NCBI GenBank assembly: GCA_963728985.1
Contig: CAVSME010000003.1
Span: 1,116,001 to 1,180,000, forward strand
Source: DASXAI01 sp963728985
GTDB taxonomy: Bacteria > Actinomycetota > Acidimicrobiia > Acidimicrobiales > Ilumatobacteraceae
Length of the DNA stretch: 64,000 bases
Direction: 5' to 3'
Position numbers and translations under genes: made by a program. The number at the start of each line of letters is the position of its first letter. The stretch's first letter is position 1. This document shows positions 1 through 8,509 of the stretch, one piece after another. The notes beneath the pieces are model-generated. The model had not been told where the DNA came from. It did not search any database and saw only the letters and a program-made list of their open reading frames with translations.

Positions 1-516
1 GATGTCGACGCTGAAGTCCGAGCCGAGGATGTTCTTGCCCACGAGGCCGTTGGCATATGCGTCGTTGAGCGCCTGCGCCACCCGCTCCTGGGCGAGTGCC
101 ATCTCGCCGCGCACGTACAGGAAGGCCTGCACGGCCCCGACGGCGTAGCAGCAGATGACGATGCCCTCGATGAGCTGGTGCGGATCCCGCTCCATGAGGA
201 GGCGGTCCTTGTATGTGCCCGGCTCGCTCTCGTCGCCGTTGATCACGACGTAGTACGGCTGCGCGTTCGGCGGCAGGAAGCTCCACTTCACCCCGGCGGG
301 GAAGCCGGCACCACCGCGACCGAGGAGCGTGGCGTCCTTCACCTGCGCGCCCAGCTCGCTGGGCTGCATCTCCAGGATGGCCTTGCGCAACGACACGTAC
401 CCACCGGTGCGGACGTAGCCGTCGTAGGTGTAGCCGTCGGCCACGTCGAACCGGCTCGTCAGCATCACGGGCCCGGTCGGCACCATGCCCGGCGTCACGA
501 TCTGTCGGTCACTCAC
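1..516 (-). CDS. nuoF: NADH-quinone oxidoreductase subunit F (partial, C-terminus beyond window)
   Basis: NuoF holds FMN and a 4Fe-4S cluster and takes electrons from NADH in the peripheral arm of complex I. Only about the first 172 residues are inside the window. They include the glycine-rich FMN/NADH loop GRGGAGFPAG followed by KW, and the typical INGDESEPGT stretch. The GTG start at 516 overlaps the nuoE stop by 4 bp (GTGA), which fixes the start. The gene is the last visible member of the nuoABCDEF run and reads off the left edge. Confidence 0.93.
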   Translation of the reverse strand, partial: MSDRQIVTPGMVPTGPVMLTSRFDVADGYTYDGYVRTGGYVSLRKAILEMQPSELGAQVKDATLLGRGGAGFPAGVKWSFLPPNAQPYYVVINGDESEPGTYKDRLLMERDPHQLIEGIVICCYAVGAVQAFLYVRGEMALAQERVAQALNDAYANGLVGKNILGSDFSVDI

Positions 517-1103
517 CGGGCGTCCACCTTGGCTTGGGCGGCGATGCCGGTGCCAGCCCATCGTTCGGGCGTCACCTTCTGGCGCACGCGGGCCAGCGTC
601 CCGTGCGGGGGGACCTCGGCATCGAGGCGACCGGCCCGCAGATCGTCGAGGAGGCGATCGAGGTCGGCGTTGGTGACCTTGTAGCGGTAGCGGTAGTTCA
701 CCTGGATGGCCGGCGCCTCGGTGCACGCGGCGATGCACTCGACGTCCTCCAGGGTGAACATGCCGTCGGCGGTCGTACCGCCCGGCCGCACCCCGAGGCG
801 CTCCTCGGCGTGCTCGAGGAGCTCGTAGGCCCCGAGGAGCTGGCACGAGATGTTGGTGCAGACGTTGACGCAGTAGCGGCCCACCGCTTCGAACTTGAAC
901 ATCTCGTAGAAGGTGGCCGTGCCGTACACCTCGGCCGGCGCGATGCCGAGCAGCTCGGCGATGTGCACCATGGCATCCTCGGTCACGTGGCCGTCCTGCT
1001 CCTGGGCCAGGTGCACGAGAGGGATGAGGGCGGAGCGGACCCGCGGGAAGCGGGCCATGATCTCCCGGGCCGTCACCAGGTTCGCGTCGCTCAGTCGGGC
1101 CAT
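513..1103 (-). CDS. nuoE: NADH-quinone oxidoreductase subunit E (24 kDa, 2Fe-2S)
   Basis: NuoE is the thioredoxin-fold [2Fe-2S] subunit that pairs with NuoF in the NADH-oxidising module of complex I. The 196-aa product has the two expected cysteine pairs: CVNVCTNISC, and about 40 residues later VECIAACTEAPAIQVN. It begins MARLSDANL at an ATG that shares one base with the nuoD stop (TGATG), and it ends in the GTGA overlap with nuoF. The longer in-frame extension upstream is non-conserved read-through antisense to nuoD coding sequence. Confidence 0.94.
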   Translation of the reverse strand: MARLSDANLVTAREIMARFPRVRSALIPLVHLAQEQDGHVTEDAMVHIAELLGIAPAEVYGTATFYEMFKFEAVGRYCVNVCTNISCQLLGAYELLEHAEERLGVRPGGTTADGMFTLEDVECIAACTEAPAIQVNYRYRYKVTNADLDRLLDDLRAGRLDAEVPPHGTLARVRQKVTPERWAGTGIAAQAKVDAR

Positions 1104-2467
1104 CAGCGGTCCACGTCCCCGAGCACGGGATCGACCGACGAGATAACGGCCACGGCGTCGGCCACGAGGCTGTTGTGCATCATGTGGGCCAGGCACTGCA
1201 GGTTCACGAAGCTCGGCCCCCGGATGTGGCAGCGGAACGGCTTCCCCGAGCCGTCGGACACCATGTAGCAGCCGGTCTCGCCGCGCGGTCCTTCGACGCC
1301 GACGTAGACCTCGCCCTCGGGCACCTTGAAACCTTCGGTGAAGACCTTGAAGTGGTGGATGAGCGCTTCCATCGATTCGTCGATGCGACCACGCGGGGGA
1401 GGCGTGACCTTCTTGTCCTGCACTCGATAGTCGCCTGTGGGCATCTTGTCGAGGATCTGGCGCACGATCCTGAGCGACTCCCGCACCTCGGCCAAGCGGA
1501 TCGAGTAGCGGTCGAAGCAGTCGCCGTAGGTGCCGACGATCACGTCGAAGTCGACCTCGTCGTAGGCGAGGTACGGCATGTTGCGGCGCAGATCCCACGG
1601 CACACCGGTCGAACGCAGGATGGGACCGGAGGCGCCGAGGGCCAGCGCTTCCTGCGACGTGATCACGCCGACGCCCTGCAGGCGGCCCCGCCAGATCGGC
1701 TGGTTGGTCATCAGGACGTCGTACTCGTCGAGCCGGGGCGGGATCAGGTCGAGCAGCTCCATCACGTCGTCACGCCACCCGTCGGGCAGGTCGGCGGCCA
1801 CGCCGCCCACCCGGATGAAGTTGTGGTTCATGCGCAGGCCGGTGACCTTCTGGAAGAAGCGCAGCACCTCCTCCCGCTCCCGCCACCCGTAGAGCAGCAT
1901 GGAGACGGCTGCCAGGTCCATGCCGTTGGTGCCGAGGAAGAGCAGGTGCGACGAGATCCGGTTCAACTCGCACAGCAACATCCGGATCCACGTCGCCCGG
2001 GGCGGCAGCTCGATGCCGAGGAGCCGCTCGGCGGCCATGGCGAACGCCAGCTCGTTGAAGAGGGGCGCCAGGTAGTCCATGCGGGTGACGTTGGTGCCGC
2101 CCTGCACGTACGTCAGGTTCTCGGCCGTCTTCTCCATGCCCGTGTGGAGGTAGCCGACCACCGGCTTGCACCGCAGCACCGTCTCGCCCTGCAGCTCGAG
2201 CATCAGGCGCAGCACGCCGTGCGTCGAGGGGTGCTGCGGGCCGAGGTTGATGATCATGCGATCGTCGTCGGTGGGCAGCGCGTCCTGGCCACCGTCGGGC
2301 TGCTCGCCGAGCGCGGCGACCTCGGCCTCGCTCATGCGCAGGACGGCGCCCACTTCGCGCATCAACGCCGCCGCGCCCACCTCGCTGCGGGCGCCCAGCT
2401 CCTGGCTGCCCTCCGACGTGAAGCGGATGAACTGTTCGAGATCCACACCGCGCGTGGCCACGGTCAT
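1103..2467 (-). CDS. nuoD: NADH-quinone oxidoreductase subunit D (49 kDa)
   Basis: NuoD forms part of the quinone-binding site of complex I next to NuoB. The 454-aa protein contains INLGPQHPSTHGVLR, GYLHTGMEKTAE, and the conserved ending where a hydrogenase large subunit would bind NiFe. An N-terminal segment of about 70 residues precedes the conserved core, as in other actinobacterial NuoD proteins. ATG at 2467 overlaps the nuoC stop by 4 bp. The cluster-coordinating cysteines of hydrogenases are absent, as is normal for NuoD. Confidence 0.95.
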   Translation of the reverse strand: MTVATRGVDLEQFIRFTSEGSQELGARSEVGAAALMREVGAVLRMSEAEVAALGEQPDGGQDALPTDDDRMIINLGPQHPSTHGVLRLMLELQGETVLRCKPVVGYLHTGMEKTAENLTYVQGGTNVTRMDYLAPLFNELAFAMAAERLLGIELPPRATWIRMLLCELNRISSHLLFLGTNGMDLAAVSMLLYGWREREEVLRFFQKVTGLRMNHNFIRVGGVAADLPDGWRDDVMELLDLIPPRLDEYDVLMTNQPIWRGRLQGVGVITSQEALALGASGPILRSTGVPWDLRRNMPYLAYDEVDFDVIVGTYGDCFDRYSIRLAEVRESLRIVRQILDKMPTGDYRVQDKKVTPPPRGRIDESMEALIHHFKVFTEGFKVPEGEVYVGVEGPRGETGCYMVSDGSGKPFRCHIRGPSFVNLQCLAHMMHNSLVADAVAVISSVDPVLGDVDR

Positions 2468-2979
2468 CGGCGATCGGCTCCCTTGAACTGGACGGGGATT
2501 CGCCCCTCGGCGTAGTCCTTGCGCAGCGGGTAGCCGATCCAGTCCTCCGGCATCAGGATGCGAGTGAGGTCGGGATGGTCCTCGAAGCGGATGCCGAACA
2601 TGTCGAAGGCCTCGCGTTCCATTGCCTCTGTGCCGGGCCACAGCTCGAAGAGCGACGGCACCACCGGATCGTCGCCGGTCACCTGCACGCGCACCCGCAG
2701 GCGACGGGCCTGGCCGAGATCGATGAGGTTCACGACGACCTCGAAGCGCTCGGCGGTGAGACCGGGCGGCAGCGCGCGGCCGGGGTGGGTGAGGTAGTCG
2801 ACGGCGCAGAGGTCCGTGCACATCTCGAACCCGTCGTCGACGAGATCCTTCATCAGCTGGAGGTACTGCTCGCGGGTGGGGAACACCACGGTCTGGCCGA
2901 GGCGGTCCTCCACCGGGCAGCCGAACAGCAGGTCCGGGCCCGGGGCCACCGGCTCGTCCGGTGTCGTCTGGTCGGTCAC
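2464..2979 (-). CDS. nuoC: NADH-quinone oxidoreductase subunit C (30 kDa)
   Basis: NuoC is a connector subunit of the complex I peripheral arm. The 171-aa product carries the family signature EREAFDMFGIRFEDHPDL and then RILMPEDWIGYPLRKDY. A GTG start at 2979, two bases after the nuoB stop (TAG at 2984-2982), gives a compact protein beginning VTDQTTPDEP. The gene is separate from nuoD, unlike the nuoCD fusion of enterobacteria. Confidence 0.93.
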   Translation of the reverse strand: MTDQTTPDEPVAPGPDLLFGCPVEDRLGQTVVFPTREQYLQLMKDLVDDGFEMCTDLCAVDYLTHPGRALPPGLTAERFEVVVNLIDLGQARRLRVRVQVTGDDPVVPSLFELWPGTEAMEREAFDMFGIRFEDHPDLTRILMPEDWIGYPLRKDYAEGRIPVQFKGADRR

Positions 2980-2981
2980 GG

Positions 2982-3554
2982 CTACGAGCGAGCGCTCATC
3001 CCGACCGCCACCGGTTCCGCGGCGGTCTCGCCGATCTGGATCTCGGCCCCTGCACCGGTGGCCTGACGCCGGCGCAGGATGTCGCCGGTCTCGATGCTGT
3101 GGCGCAGGTGGGTGATGGCGTGGATGAGGGTCTCGGGAGTGGGCGGGCAACCAGGTGCATAGATGTCGACCGGTACGACCTGGTCGACGCCCTGCACGAT
3201 GGCGTAGTTGTTGAACATCCCCCCCGAGGATGCGCAGACGCCCATGGAGATGACCCACTTCGGGTCGGGCATCTGGTCGTACACCTGGCGCAGCACGGGC
3301 GCCATCTTCTGGCTGACGCGGCCGGCCACGATCATGATGTCGGACTGCCGGGGCGACGCCCGCCAGACCTCCATGCCGAATCGGGCCAGGTCGTAGTGCG
3401 CGGCGCCGGCGCCCATCATCTCGATGGCGCAGCAGGCCAGACCGAAGGTGACGCCCCAGGTGGACCGGGCGCGGGCCCACTGGACGACGTCTTCGAGGCG
3501 AGCGGTCACGGCGTTGTAGCCGAGACCCTCGAACCCTTCGTCCTTCAATCCCAT
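2982..3554 (-). CDS. nuoB: NADH-quinone oxidoreductase subunit B (N2 cluster)
   Basis: NuoB binds the terminal 4Fe-4S cluster N2 that hands electrons to quinone. In the 190-aa product the four ligands are visible: the tandem cysteines in FGLACCAIEMM, the cysteine in SMGVCASSGGMF, and the one in YAPGCPPTPE. The start MGLKDEGFEG is typical. It sits 21 bp after nuoA and 2 bp before nuoC. The C-terminal 30 residues are alanine- and glutamate-rich and probably disordered. Confidence 0.95.
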   Translation of the reverse strand: MGLKDEGFEGLGYNAVTARLEDVVQWARARSTWGVTFGLACCAIEMMGAGAAHYDLARFGMEVWRASPRQSDIMIVAGRVSQKMAPVLRQVYDQMPDPKWVISMGVCASSGGMFNNYAIVQGVDQVVPVDIYAPGCPPTPETLIHAITHLRHSIETGDILRRRQATGAGAEIQIGETAAEPVAVGMSARS

Positions 3555-3575
3555 CGCGTCACCGCCTCACCGGGC

Positions 3576-4043
3576 TCATGCGGCTTCTCCGGGCTCGTCG
3601 CGGCCCTCGAGCCCGACGCGCCGGATGGTGCTGGACAGGGTGCGCTCGGACGACACCGCTTCCGACAGGCGCCGGACCGCGGCCCGCACGGGCCCCCAGT
3701 CGAGACCGCCCTTGGCCACCACGTACACGAAGGAGGCGAAGAACACGACGCTGAAGGCGATGATCTCCCAGAACGCGTACGCGCCCAACTCGGCGCGCGA
3801 CACGACATACGGGAAGAGGAACACGATCTCGATGTCGAAGATGATGAACAGCATCGCCACGAGGTAGAAGCCGACACCGAAGCGCTCGGGCGGGTCCTTC
3901 GTCGGGACGATGCCGCATTCGTACGGCGCCACCTTCGCCGCGTTCGGGCGTCCCTTCACCATGATCTTGTTGGTGATGAAGCTGCCCGACGCGAAGAGGA
4001 TGCCGAGCCCGAGCAGCAGCACGACGGCGAGGTACTGGCCCAC
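3576..4043 (-). CDS. nuoA: NADH-quinone oxidoreductase subunit A
   Basis: NuoA is a three-helix membrane subunit at the junction of the two arms of complex I. The 155-aa protein has three hydrophobic segments (about residues 3-20, 60-80 and 90-110) and the diagnostic YECGIVP and FIIFDIEIVFLFP motifs, including the acidic pair inside the second helix. The start is GTG at 4043. A polar C-terminal tail of about 40 residues is longer than usual. It is the first nuo gene after the cytochrome bc genes. Confidence 0.94.
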   Translation of the reverse strand: MGQYLAVVLLLGLGILFASGSFITNKIMVKGRPNAAKVAPYECGIVPTKDPPERFGVGFYLVAMLFIIFDIEIVFLFPYVVSRAELGAYAFWEIIAFSVVFFASFVYVVAKGGLDWGPVRAAVRRLSEAVSSERTLSSTIRRVGLEGRDEPGEAA

Positions 4044-4048
4044 TGGGG

Positions 4049-4849
4049 CTACACCCCCGACCCGACCGGCTCGAGCGCCTCACCCGTCGTGGCGCTGCGG
4101 TTGGCCGCCACCATCTTCTCCCGGCGATGCAGCACCAGGCACAGCACGAGGAACACGATCGTGGAACCGGCGAAGATCATGGCGGCGGGACGGCGACGGT
4201 TGCCGAGGTCGCGCTCCATCAGCACGAAGCGCGGCGACTGGCTGGTGTCGGCCACCGCCGCGGGCGGCGCCTTGCCGGGCTCGGTGTTCTGCTTGACGAC
4301 CGGTTGCACCTGCACCAAGGCGTAGTGAGGCCGGTGGAAGAAGGCGAAGAAATCGAAATCGCCGATCATCGGGAACCGGCTGCCGCCCTTGTCGAACACG
4401 GCGACCGTGAGGTACTCGCCCGCCTTGAACACCTGGGCCTGGTTCTGGAGGATGTCGTCGGAGGCGGCGACGGCCTGGCCGCGCTCGGGATCGTCCTCGG
4501 CCAGCAAGCGCCAGCCCTCCACCCTCTGGTCCTCGGTGGACTGCAGGAACCCGTCACCACCGATGATGGGGTTGGTGGCCAGCGCTGTCGGTTGGTTGAT
4601 GACGGCCACCGGCTTCCACGACGGGTCCGTGCCCTTGAGGCCGATGCCGTACACGAGCCAGACGGAGCCCATGAGCGCCAGCCAGCCGAACAGGCCGGCC
4701 ATGGCCACGAGGAAGCCGAGGCGGGCGCCGAGGTTGGTGAGCAGCAGCAGGTAGACGCTGCCGCACAGCACGCCGACGCCGATGAGCAAGACGACGATGC
4801 CCCGGATGAAGGGGCTCCACGTGACGGCCAGCGTCATCACGCTCGACAT
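4049..4849 (-). CDS. Conserved membrane protein of the bc-complex/nuo operon, function unknown
   Basis: I do not recognise a named family. The 266-aa protein has two adjacent N-terminal membrane helices (about residues 14-37 and 41-69), a soluble stretch of about 150 residues, and a C-terminal helix (about 222-242) followed by a basic tail. No cofactor motif is visible. ATG at 4849 shares one base with the stop of the diheme cytochrome c (TGATG), and the gene ends 5 bp before nuoA. It is therefore translationally coupled between the quinol:cytochrome c reductase and complex I. An assembly or accessory subunit is the natural inference. A TTG three bases upstream is an alternative start. Confidence 0.85.
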   Translation of the reverse strand: MSSVMTLAVTWSPFIRGIVVLLIGVGVLCGSVYLLLLTNLGARLGFLVAMAGLFGWLALMGSVWLVYGIGLKGTDPSWKPVAVINQPTALATNPIIGGDGFLQSTEDQRVEGWRLLAEDDPERGQAVAASDDILQNQAQVFKAGEYLTVAVFDKGGSRFPMIGDFDFFAFFHRPHYALVQVQPVVKQNTEPGKAPPAAVADTSQSPRFVLMERDLGNRRRPAAMIFAGSTIVFLVLCLVLHRREKMVAANRSATTGEALEPVGSGV

Positions 4850-5937
4850 CAAAGGCCCCGCTCGTACTCGACGATGGCGGTGATCTGGTCGGTGGTCAGC
4901 AGCTGGCCGAAGCCGGGCATGCGGCCCGAGCCCTGGCCCTGCTGACCGTACTTCTTGCCGTTCTCGGAGCCGCTCTCGACGAACGTCACGTGGTCGTCCA
5001 CATTCGGGAACTGCCGGACGGTGTCGCCGTTGGTGAGGTTCGGGCCGAGGGCGCCTCCACCCGACTGCTGCGGATCACCGTAGGACCAGCCCTTCGTGTG
5101 GCAACGGGCGCAAGAGTAGGCGCCGCCGTTGAGGTCGAGGTTGAACAGCGCCTCGCCCAGCGTCTTGTACTGGCCCGAGGCCACCGTGGCCTCGGCTGCG
5201 GCCTGGACGGCGGCCTGGGTGTTGGGCCCCGGGTTGGCCGGATCACCTGTGGGGAGGTGGCCGCTATCGCAGATCGGGCCGGTGCCCGACGTGCAGCCTT
5301 CCATGGGCACCTGGATGCTCTTCAAGTACGCGATGAGGTCGCTGATCTGCTGGTCGTCCATCGGGCCGCCGCCGGCGACGCCCCACGCCGACATCGGCGA
5401 GAACGGGCGACCGTAGGTGAGGATGTAGGTGACCTCTTCCTCGGAGAAGCGGTACAGCACCGTGTTCAGCGCCGGCGCCGCCCAGTTCACCGCCTTCACC
5501 TCACCGGTGTTCGGGTCCTGGACGGTGTAGGCGGCCACGCCGCCCTGGGCCTTCATACCGCCGTGGCAGCCGGCGCAGTTGAAGCCGCCGTCGGCCGTGG
5601 TGGCGAAGTCGCGCGAGCCCCAGTCGGCGAAGGTGGCGTCGTAGTCCTCGACGGCCCCGGCCTGGCGGGCCGGCTCGTGCAACCAGTACAGCGGGAGCCC
5701 GACGGCGCTGATCGCCAGCATGCCGAGGCCGATGAGCTGGAAGCGCTCCAGCCGGCGACCTTCGAGCTGCTCGTCGTCGAAGTACTCCTTGCGGTTGGGG
5801 GCGAGCTCGATCTCCGAGCCGACCTCCGGCCGCCCCGCTTTGACCACGTTCCAGATGAGGTACACCAGCCACGCGCCGGTGAGCACGACCAGGATGACGA
5901 TGGCGATGCTCTGCGTGGACGCTTGGGCCAGCAGCAC
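4849..5937 (-). CDS. Membrane-anchored diheme cytochrome c of the bc complex
   Basis: This 362-aa protein contains two CxxCH haem-c sites, CAGCH near residue 120 and CARCH near residue 280, each in a cytochrome-c-like domain with downstream methionines able to act as axial ligands. Two N-terminal hydrophobic segments (about residues 8-32 and 66-86) anchor it. It follows the Rieske gene with no gap (TGA then GTG), as QcrC does in actinobacteria, so it is probably the electron-accepting cytochrome of the quinol oxidase branch. The GTG start begins VLLAQAST. The sequence between the domains is longer than in compact QcrC proteins. Confidence 0.9.
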   Translation of the reverse strand: MLLAQASTQSIAIVILVVLTGAWLVYLIWNVVKAGRPEVGSEIELAPNRKEYFDDEQLEGRRLERFQLIGLGMLAISAVGLPLYWLHEPARQAGAVEDYDATFADWGSRDFATTADGGFNCAGCHGGMKAQGGVAAYTVQDPNTGEVKAVNWAAPALNTVLYRFSEEEVTYILTYGRPFSPMSAWGVAGGGPMDDQQISDLIAYLKSIQVPMEGCTSGTGPICDSGHLPTGDPANPGPNTQAAVQAAAEATVASGQYKTLGEALFNLDLNGGAYSCARCHTKGWSYGDPQQSGGGALGPNLTNGDTVRQFPNVDDHVTFVESGSENGKKYGQQGQGSGRMPGFGQLLTTDQITAIVEYERGL

Positions 5938-6798
5938 TCAGTGACCCCCCGCCGAGGTGATGCAGTGCGGCCCCTCGGCCTCCTGGCCGGTGGTGTTGGT
6001 GCCGATGGTGGGGCCGAGGGAGATGCTGCCGGTGTTGATCACGAGCTTGCCACCGGTGATGGCGACGGCGAAGCGGTCGAGCCCGCGGGGGGCGGGGCCG
6101 CCCTTCTTCTCCCCGACGCGGTTGTACTGGGAGCCGTGGCACGGGCACTCGAACCACTGCGACGTCTCGCAGAACGGCACCCGGCAGCCCAGGTGCACGC
6201 ACTTCTGGTAAAGCGCCACGAAGCCGGCCTCCATACCGTCGAGGATGGCGCCGGAGTAGACGGTGGCTGCCTTCGGCAGCGCCTCGGCCGGATACTCGAC
6301 CAGCCAGGTGCGGGCCTCGGCGAGGTAGAGGGCATTCTTCGCCCCCCGGATCTCGGTCTTCAGATCATCGACATTGCCGGCGGTGATCTTGGACCCGAAC
6401 CCGCCGCCGACCTTCGGCCACAGGAAGGCGATGCAGGCCACGCCGAAGCCCGAGAGGCCCACGCCCATGAGGGTGACGGCGGAGCGGTTGAAGAACTGCC
6501 TCCGGCTGAAGCCGATCGTCTCGGCGTCGGGCGGTGTCCACGGCGCCGGCGCCGCCGGTCGGGCCGGCTCGAGGGCGGTGGAGCGCTCGGCCACGGCGGC
6601 GCGCTCGACCTCCCGGCCGGTCACGACCGGCTCCTCGACGGCGGCCGGCACCGTGCTGCGGTCGCGCCGGCGCGTCTCACGCGAGAGCGAGCCCGCGCCC
6701 CGGCGCACGTCGCCCCGCCGGGCGGCGGTCACGAAGGCGATGGCGGCCAGCACGACGACGGCGGCGATGACGATGGCGATAACTGCGGTGGAACTCAT
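5938..6798 (-). CDS. qcrA: Rieske 2Fe-2S protein of the cytochrome bc complex
   Basis: The Rieske subunit takes one electron from quinol and passes it to cytochrome c. In this 286-aa protein the ligands are C200 and H202 (CVHLGC) and C218 and H221 (CPCHGS), with C205 and C220 as the structural disulfide pair. A twin-arginine-like segment SRRQFFN (residues 98-104) precedes the second membrane helix (about 107-127). A first helix lies at residues 4-24, so the anchor resembles that of actinobacterial QcrA with extra N-terminal helices. It lies between the cytochrome b C-terminal gene (10-bp gap) and the diheme cytochrome c. Confidence 0.93.
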   Translation of the reverse strand: MSSTAVIAIVIAAVVVLAAIAFVTAARRGDVRRGAGSLSRETRRRDRSTVPAAVEEPVVTGREVERAAVAERSTALEPARPAAPAPWTPPDAETIGFSRRQFFNRSAVTLMGVGLSGFGVACIAFLWPKVGGGFGSKITAGNVDDLKTEIRGAKNALYLAEARTWLVEYPAEALPKAATVYSGAILDGMEAGFVALYQKCVHLGCRVPFCETSQWFECPCHGSQYNRVGEKKGGPAPRGLDRFAVAITGGKLVINTGSISLGPTIGTNTTGQEAEGPHCITSAGGH

Positions 6799-6808
6799 CG
6801 AAGGAACC

Positions 6809-7615
6809 TCAGAGGTCGAAGAAGATGCCGTCGCGCCACGGGAAGACGAAGTTGAACCCGGGGCCCCGGAAGAACGATCCGAGGATGACGAGCACGGCCC
6901 AGAACATGAGGAAGATCGTGAACAGCGAGATGGCGAACTTGCGATCCTCCGGCTTGTTGCTGGGGTTGCGGTCGGCGTAGGGCGCCAGCATGAGAGCGAA
7001 AAGGCCCATGCCGGGGATGGTCACGCCGGCGACCATCGGGTGGAACATGGTGAGGAGCTCCTGCAGCCCGAGGAAGTACCAGGGCGCCTTCGACGGGTTC
7101 GGGGTCCGGTTGGGGTTGGCCAGCTGCAGCAGCGGGGCGTTGACGAAGATCGAGAAGACGAACGTGAACGCGGTGCACGCCAGCGCGGCGACGAACTCGC
7201 CGAGGAGCAGGTGCGGCCACGTGTGGACCTTGTCGATCGGGGTGGCCTTCACCTCCTGGATCGAGCCGGACTTCACCACCGTCAGCAGGCGCTGGGTGTG
7301 ACCGCCGGGGCCGGCGCCGACGGGCAGCCCGGCCGCGGGCACGGCGGCGGCCACGCCGCCGGGGCGCTCGGCCACGGCGACGCCGCCACCGCTCGGCTCG
7401 TCGCCGCCCGCCTCGCCGCCGGCGCGGGCCTTGGCCGCCCGGCTGCGCTCGAGGAGGTGGGCGGGGATGCGTGATGCCGCTTCGGACGTGGGCGCGTCGG
7501 ACGCGGGAGCGGCGTCGTCGGCGGGCGCCGGGGTCTCGGCCTCACCCTTCGCGGCAGCGGCCTTGGCGCGAGCCTCCTCGGCCCGCTTGCGCAGATGCTC
7601 CGGGATCTCGGTCAT
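6809..7615 (-). CDS. Cytochrome b C-terminal (subunit IV-like) protein with repeated N-terminal IPEHLLKRS-type motifs
   Basis: The C-terminal 150 residues match the C-terminal half of cytochrome b (subunit IV of b6f): NPSKAPWYFLGLQELL, then three membrane helices. The PEWY glutamate is replaced (APWY), as in some split-b complexes. The first 100 residues are soluble, rich in Ala, Glu and Pro, and hold two copies of one short motif, IPEHLRKRAEEARAK at the start and IPAHLLERSRAAKAR near residue 50. The same motif starts the cytochrome c at 9585. ATG at 7615. It is separated by 94 bp from the cytochrome b N-terminal gene. Confidence 0.9.
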   Translation of the reverse strand: MTEIPEHLRKRAEEARAKAAAAKGEAETPAPADDAAPASDAPTSEAASRIPAHLLERSRAAKARAGGEAGGDEPSGGGVAVAERPGGVAAAVPAAGLPVGAGPGGHTQRLLTVVKSGSIQEVKATPIDKVHTWPHLLLGEFVAALACTAFTFVFSIFVNAPLLQLANPNRTPNPSKAPWYFLGLQELLTMFHPMVAGVTIPGMGLFALMLAPYADRNPSNKPEDRKFAISLFTIFLMFWAVLVILGSFFRGPGFNFVFPWRDGIFFDL

Positions 7616-7709
7616 GGAACCACCACCTGAACGCGACGAGCGCCGAGGGAAGCGCCAGCGACGAGGCGCCGACGAGTGAGGAGAACCGAAGGGCCGACGA
7701 GCGAGTCCA

Positions 7710-8495
7710 TCAGAGGGGCCCGGAGATCCCGCCGTCTTTGCGGACTCGCCAGAAGTGGATGGCCATGAAGATGACGATCACGAACGGCAACATCAGCACA
7801 TGGAGCACGTACCATCGCAGCAACGTCTCCGAACCGATTTCGACACCGCCAAGTAGCACGAATCGGACCTGGCTGCCGAAGACGGGCGTGTAGCCCATCA
7901 TGTTGGTGCCCACCGTGACCGCCCAGAGGGCCAGCTGGTCCCAGGGAAGCAGGTAGCCGGTGAAGGACAGCAGCAGGGTGAGGGTCAGCAGGATGACGCC
8001 GATCACCCAGTTGAACTCTCGCGGCGGCTTGTAGGCGCCGTGGTAGAAGACGCGCGCCATGTGGAGGAACACCGACAGCACCATGAGGTGCGCCGCCCAT
8101 CGGTGCATGTTCCTGACGAGCAGGCCGAAGGTCACCGAGGTCTGCAGCGTGTAGATGTCGTTCCACGCCTGGGCCGTGGTGGGCCGGTAGAAGAACATCA
8201 GGAAGATGCCCGTCACCGTCAACAGGATGAAGAGGAAGAAGCTGAGCCCGCCGAGGCAGAGGGTGTAGCTCACCTTCACCGCATGGCGCTTCACCTTGAC
8301 CGGGTGCAGGTGGTACAGCACCGAGTTCATGATCACGTACGAGCGGTTCCGGGGGCTGTCCGTGTAGCCCTTGCGGAAGATGGAGCCCGGCCGGAAGATC
8401 GAGTTCCATGCCTGCGAGCCCTGAACCTTGCCGTTCAGCTCGCTGGCCCGCTCGCCCATGCTCTTGCGGGGCTTCTCGTCGATGGTCTTGGCCAC
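7710..8495 (-). CDS. Cytochrome b N-terminal (b6-like) subunit
   Basis: The 261-aa protein carries the four-helix haem-b core. Haem ligands are visible as HRWAAHLMVLSVFLH (two His 14 positions apart) and a second pair in HVLMLPFVIVIFMAIH with 14 residues between the histidines, the spacing seen in cytochrome b6 rather than mitochondrial b. GYLLPWDQ and the WRVRKDGG ending are also b6-type. GTG at 8495 is preceded by AGGAGA at suitable spacing. Together with the next gene it makes a split cytochrome b. Confidence 0.93.
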   Translation of the reverse strand: MAKTIDEKPRKSMGERASELNGKVQGSQAWNSIFRPGSIFRKGYTDSPRNRSYVIMNSVLYHLHPVKVKRHAVKVSYTLCLGGLSFFLFILLTVTGIFLMFFYRPTTAQAWNDIYTLQTSVTFGLLVRNMHRWAAHLMVLSVFLHMARVFYHGAYKPPREFNWVIGVILLTLTLLLSFTGYLLPWDQLALWAVTVGTNMMGYTPVFGSQVRFVLLGGVEIGSETLLRWYVLHVLMLPFVIVIFMAIHFWRVRKDGGISGPL

Positions 8496-8509
8496 GAGTT
8501 CTCCTGCTC

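Noticed and set aside
1175..2515. Long open frame of 446 codons on the plus strand
   Set aside because: It lies wholly antisense to nuoD and nuoE, is rich in His, Arg and Ala as expected for a GC-rich shadow frame, and matches no family.
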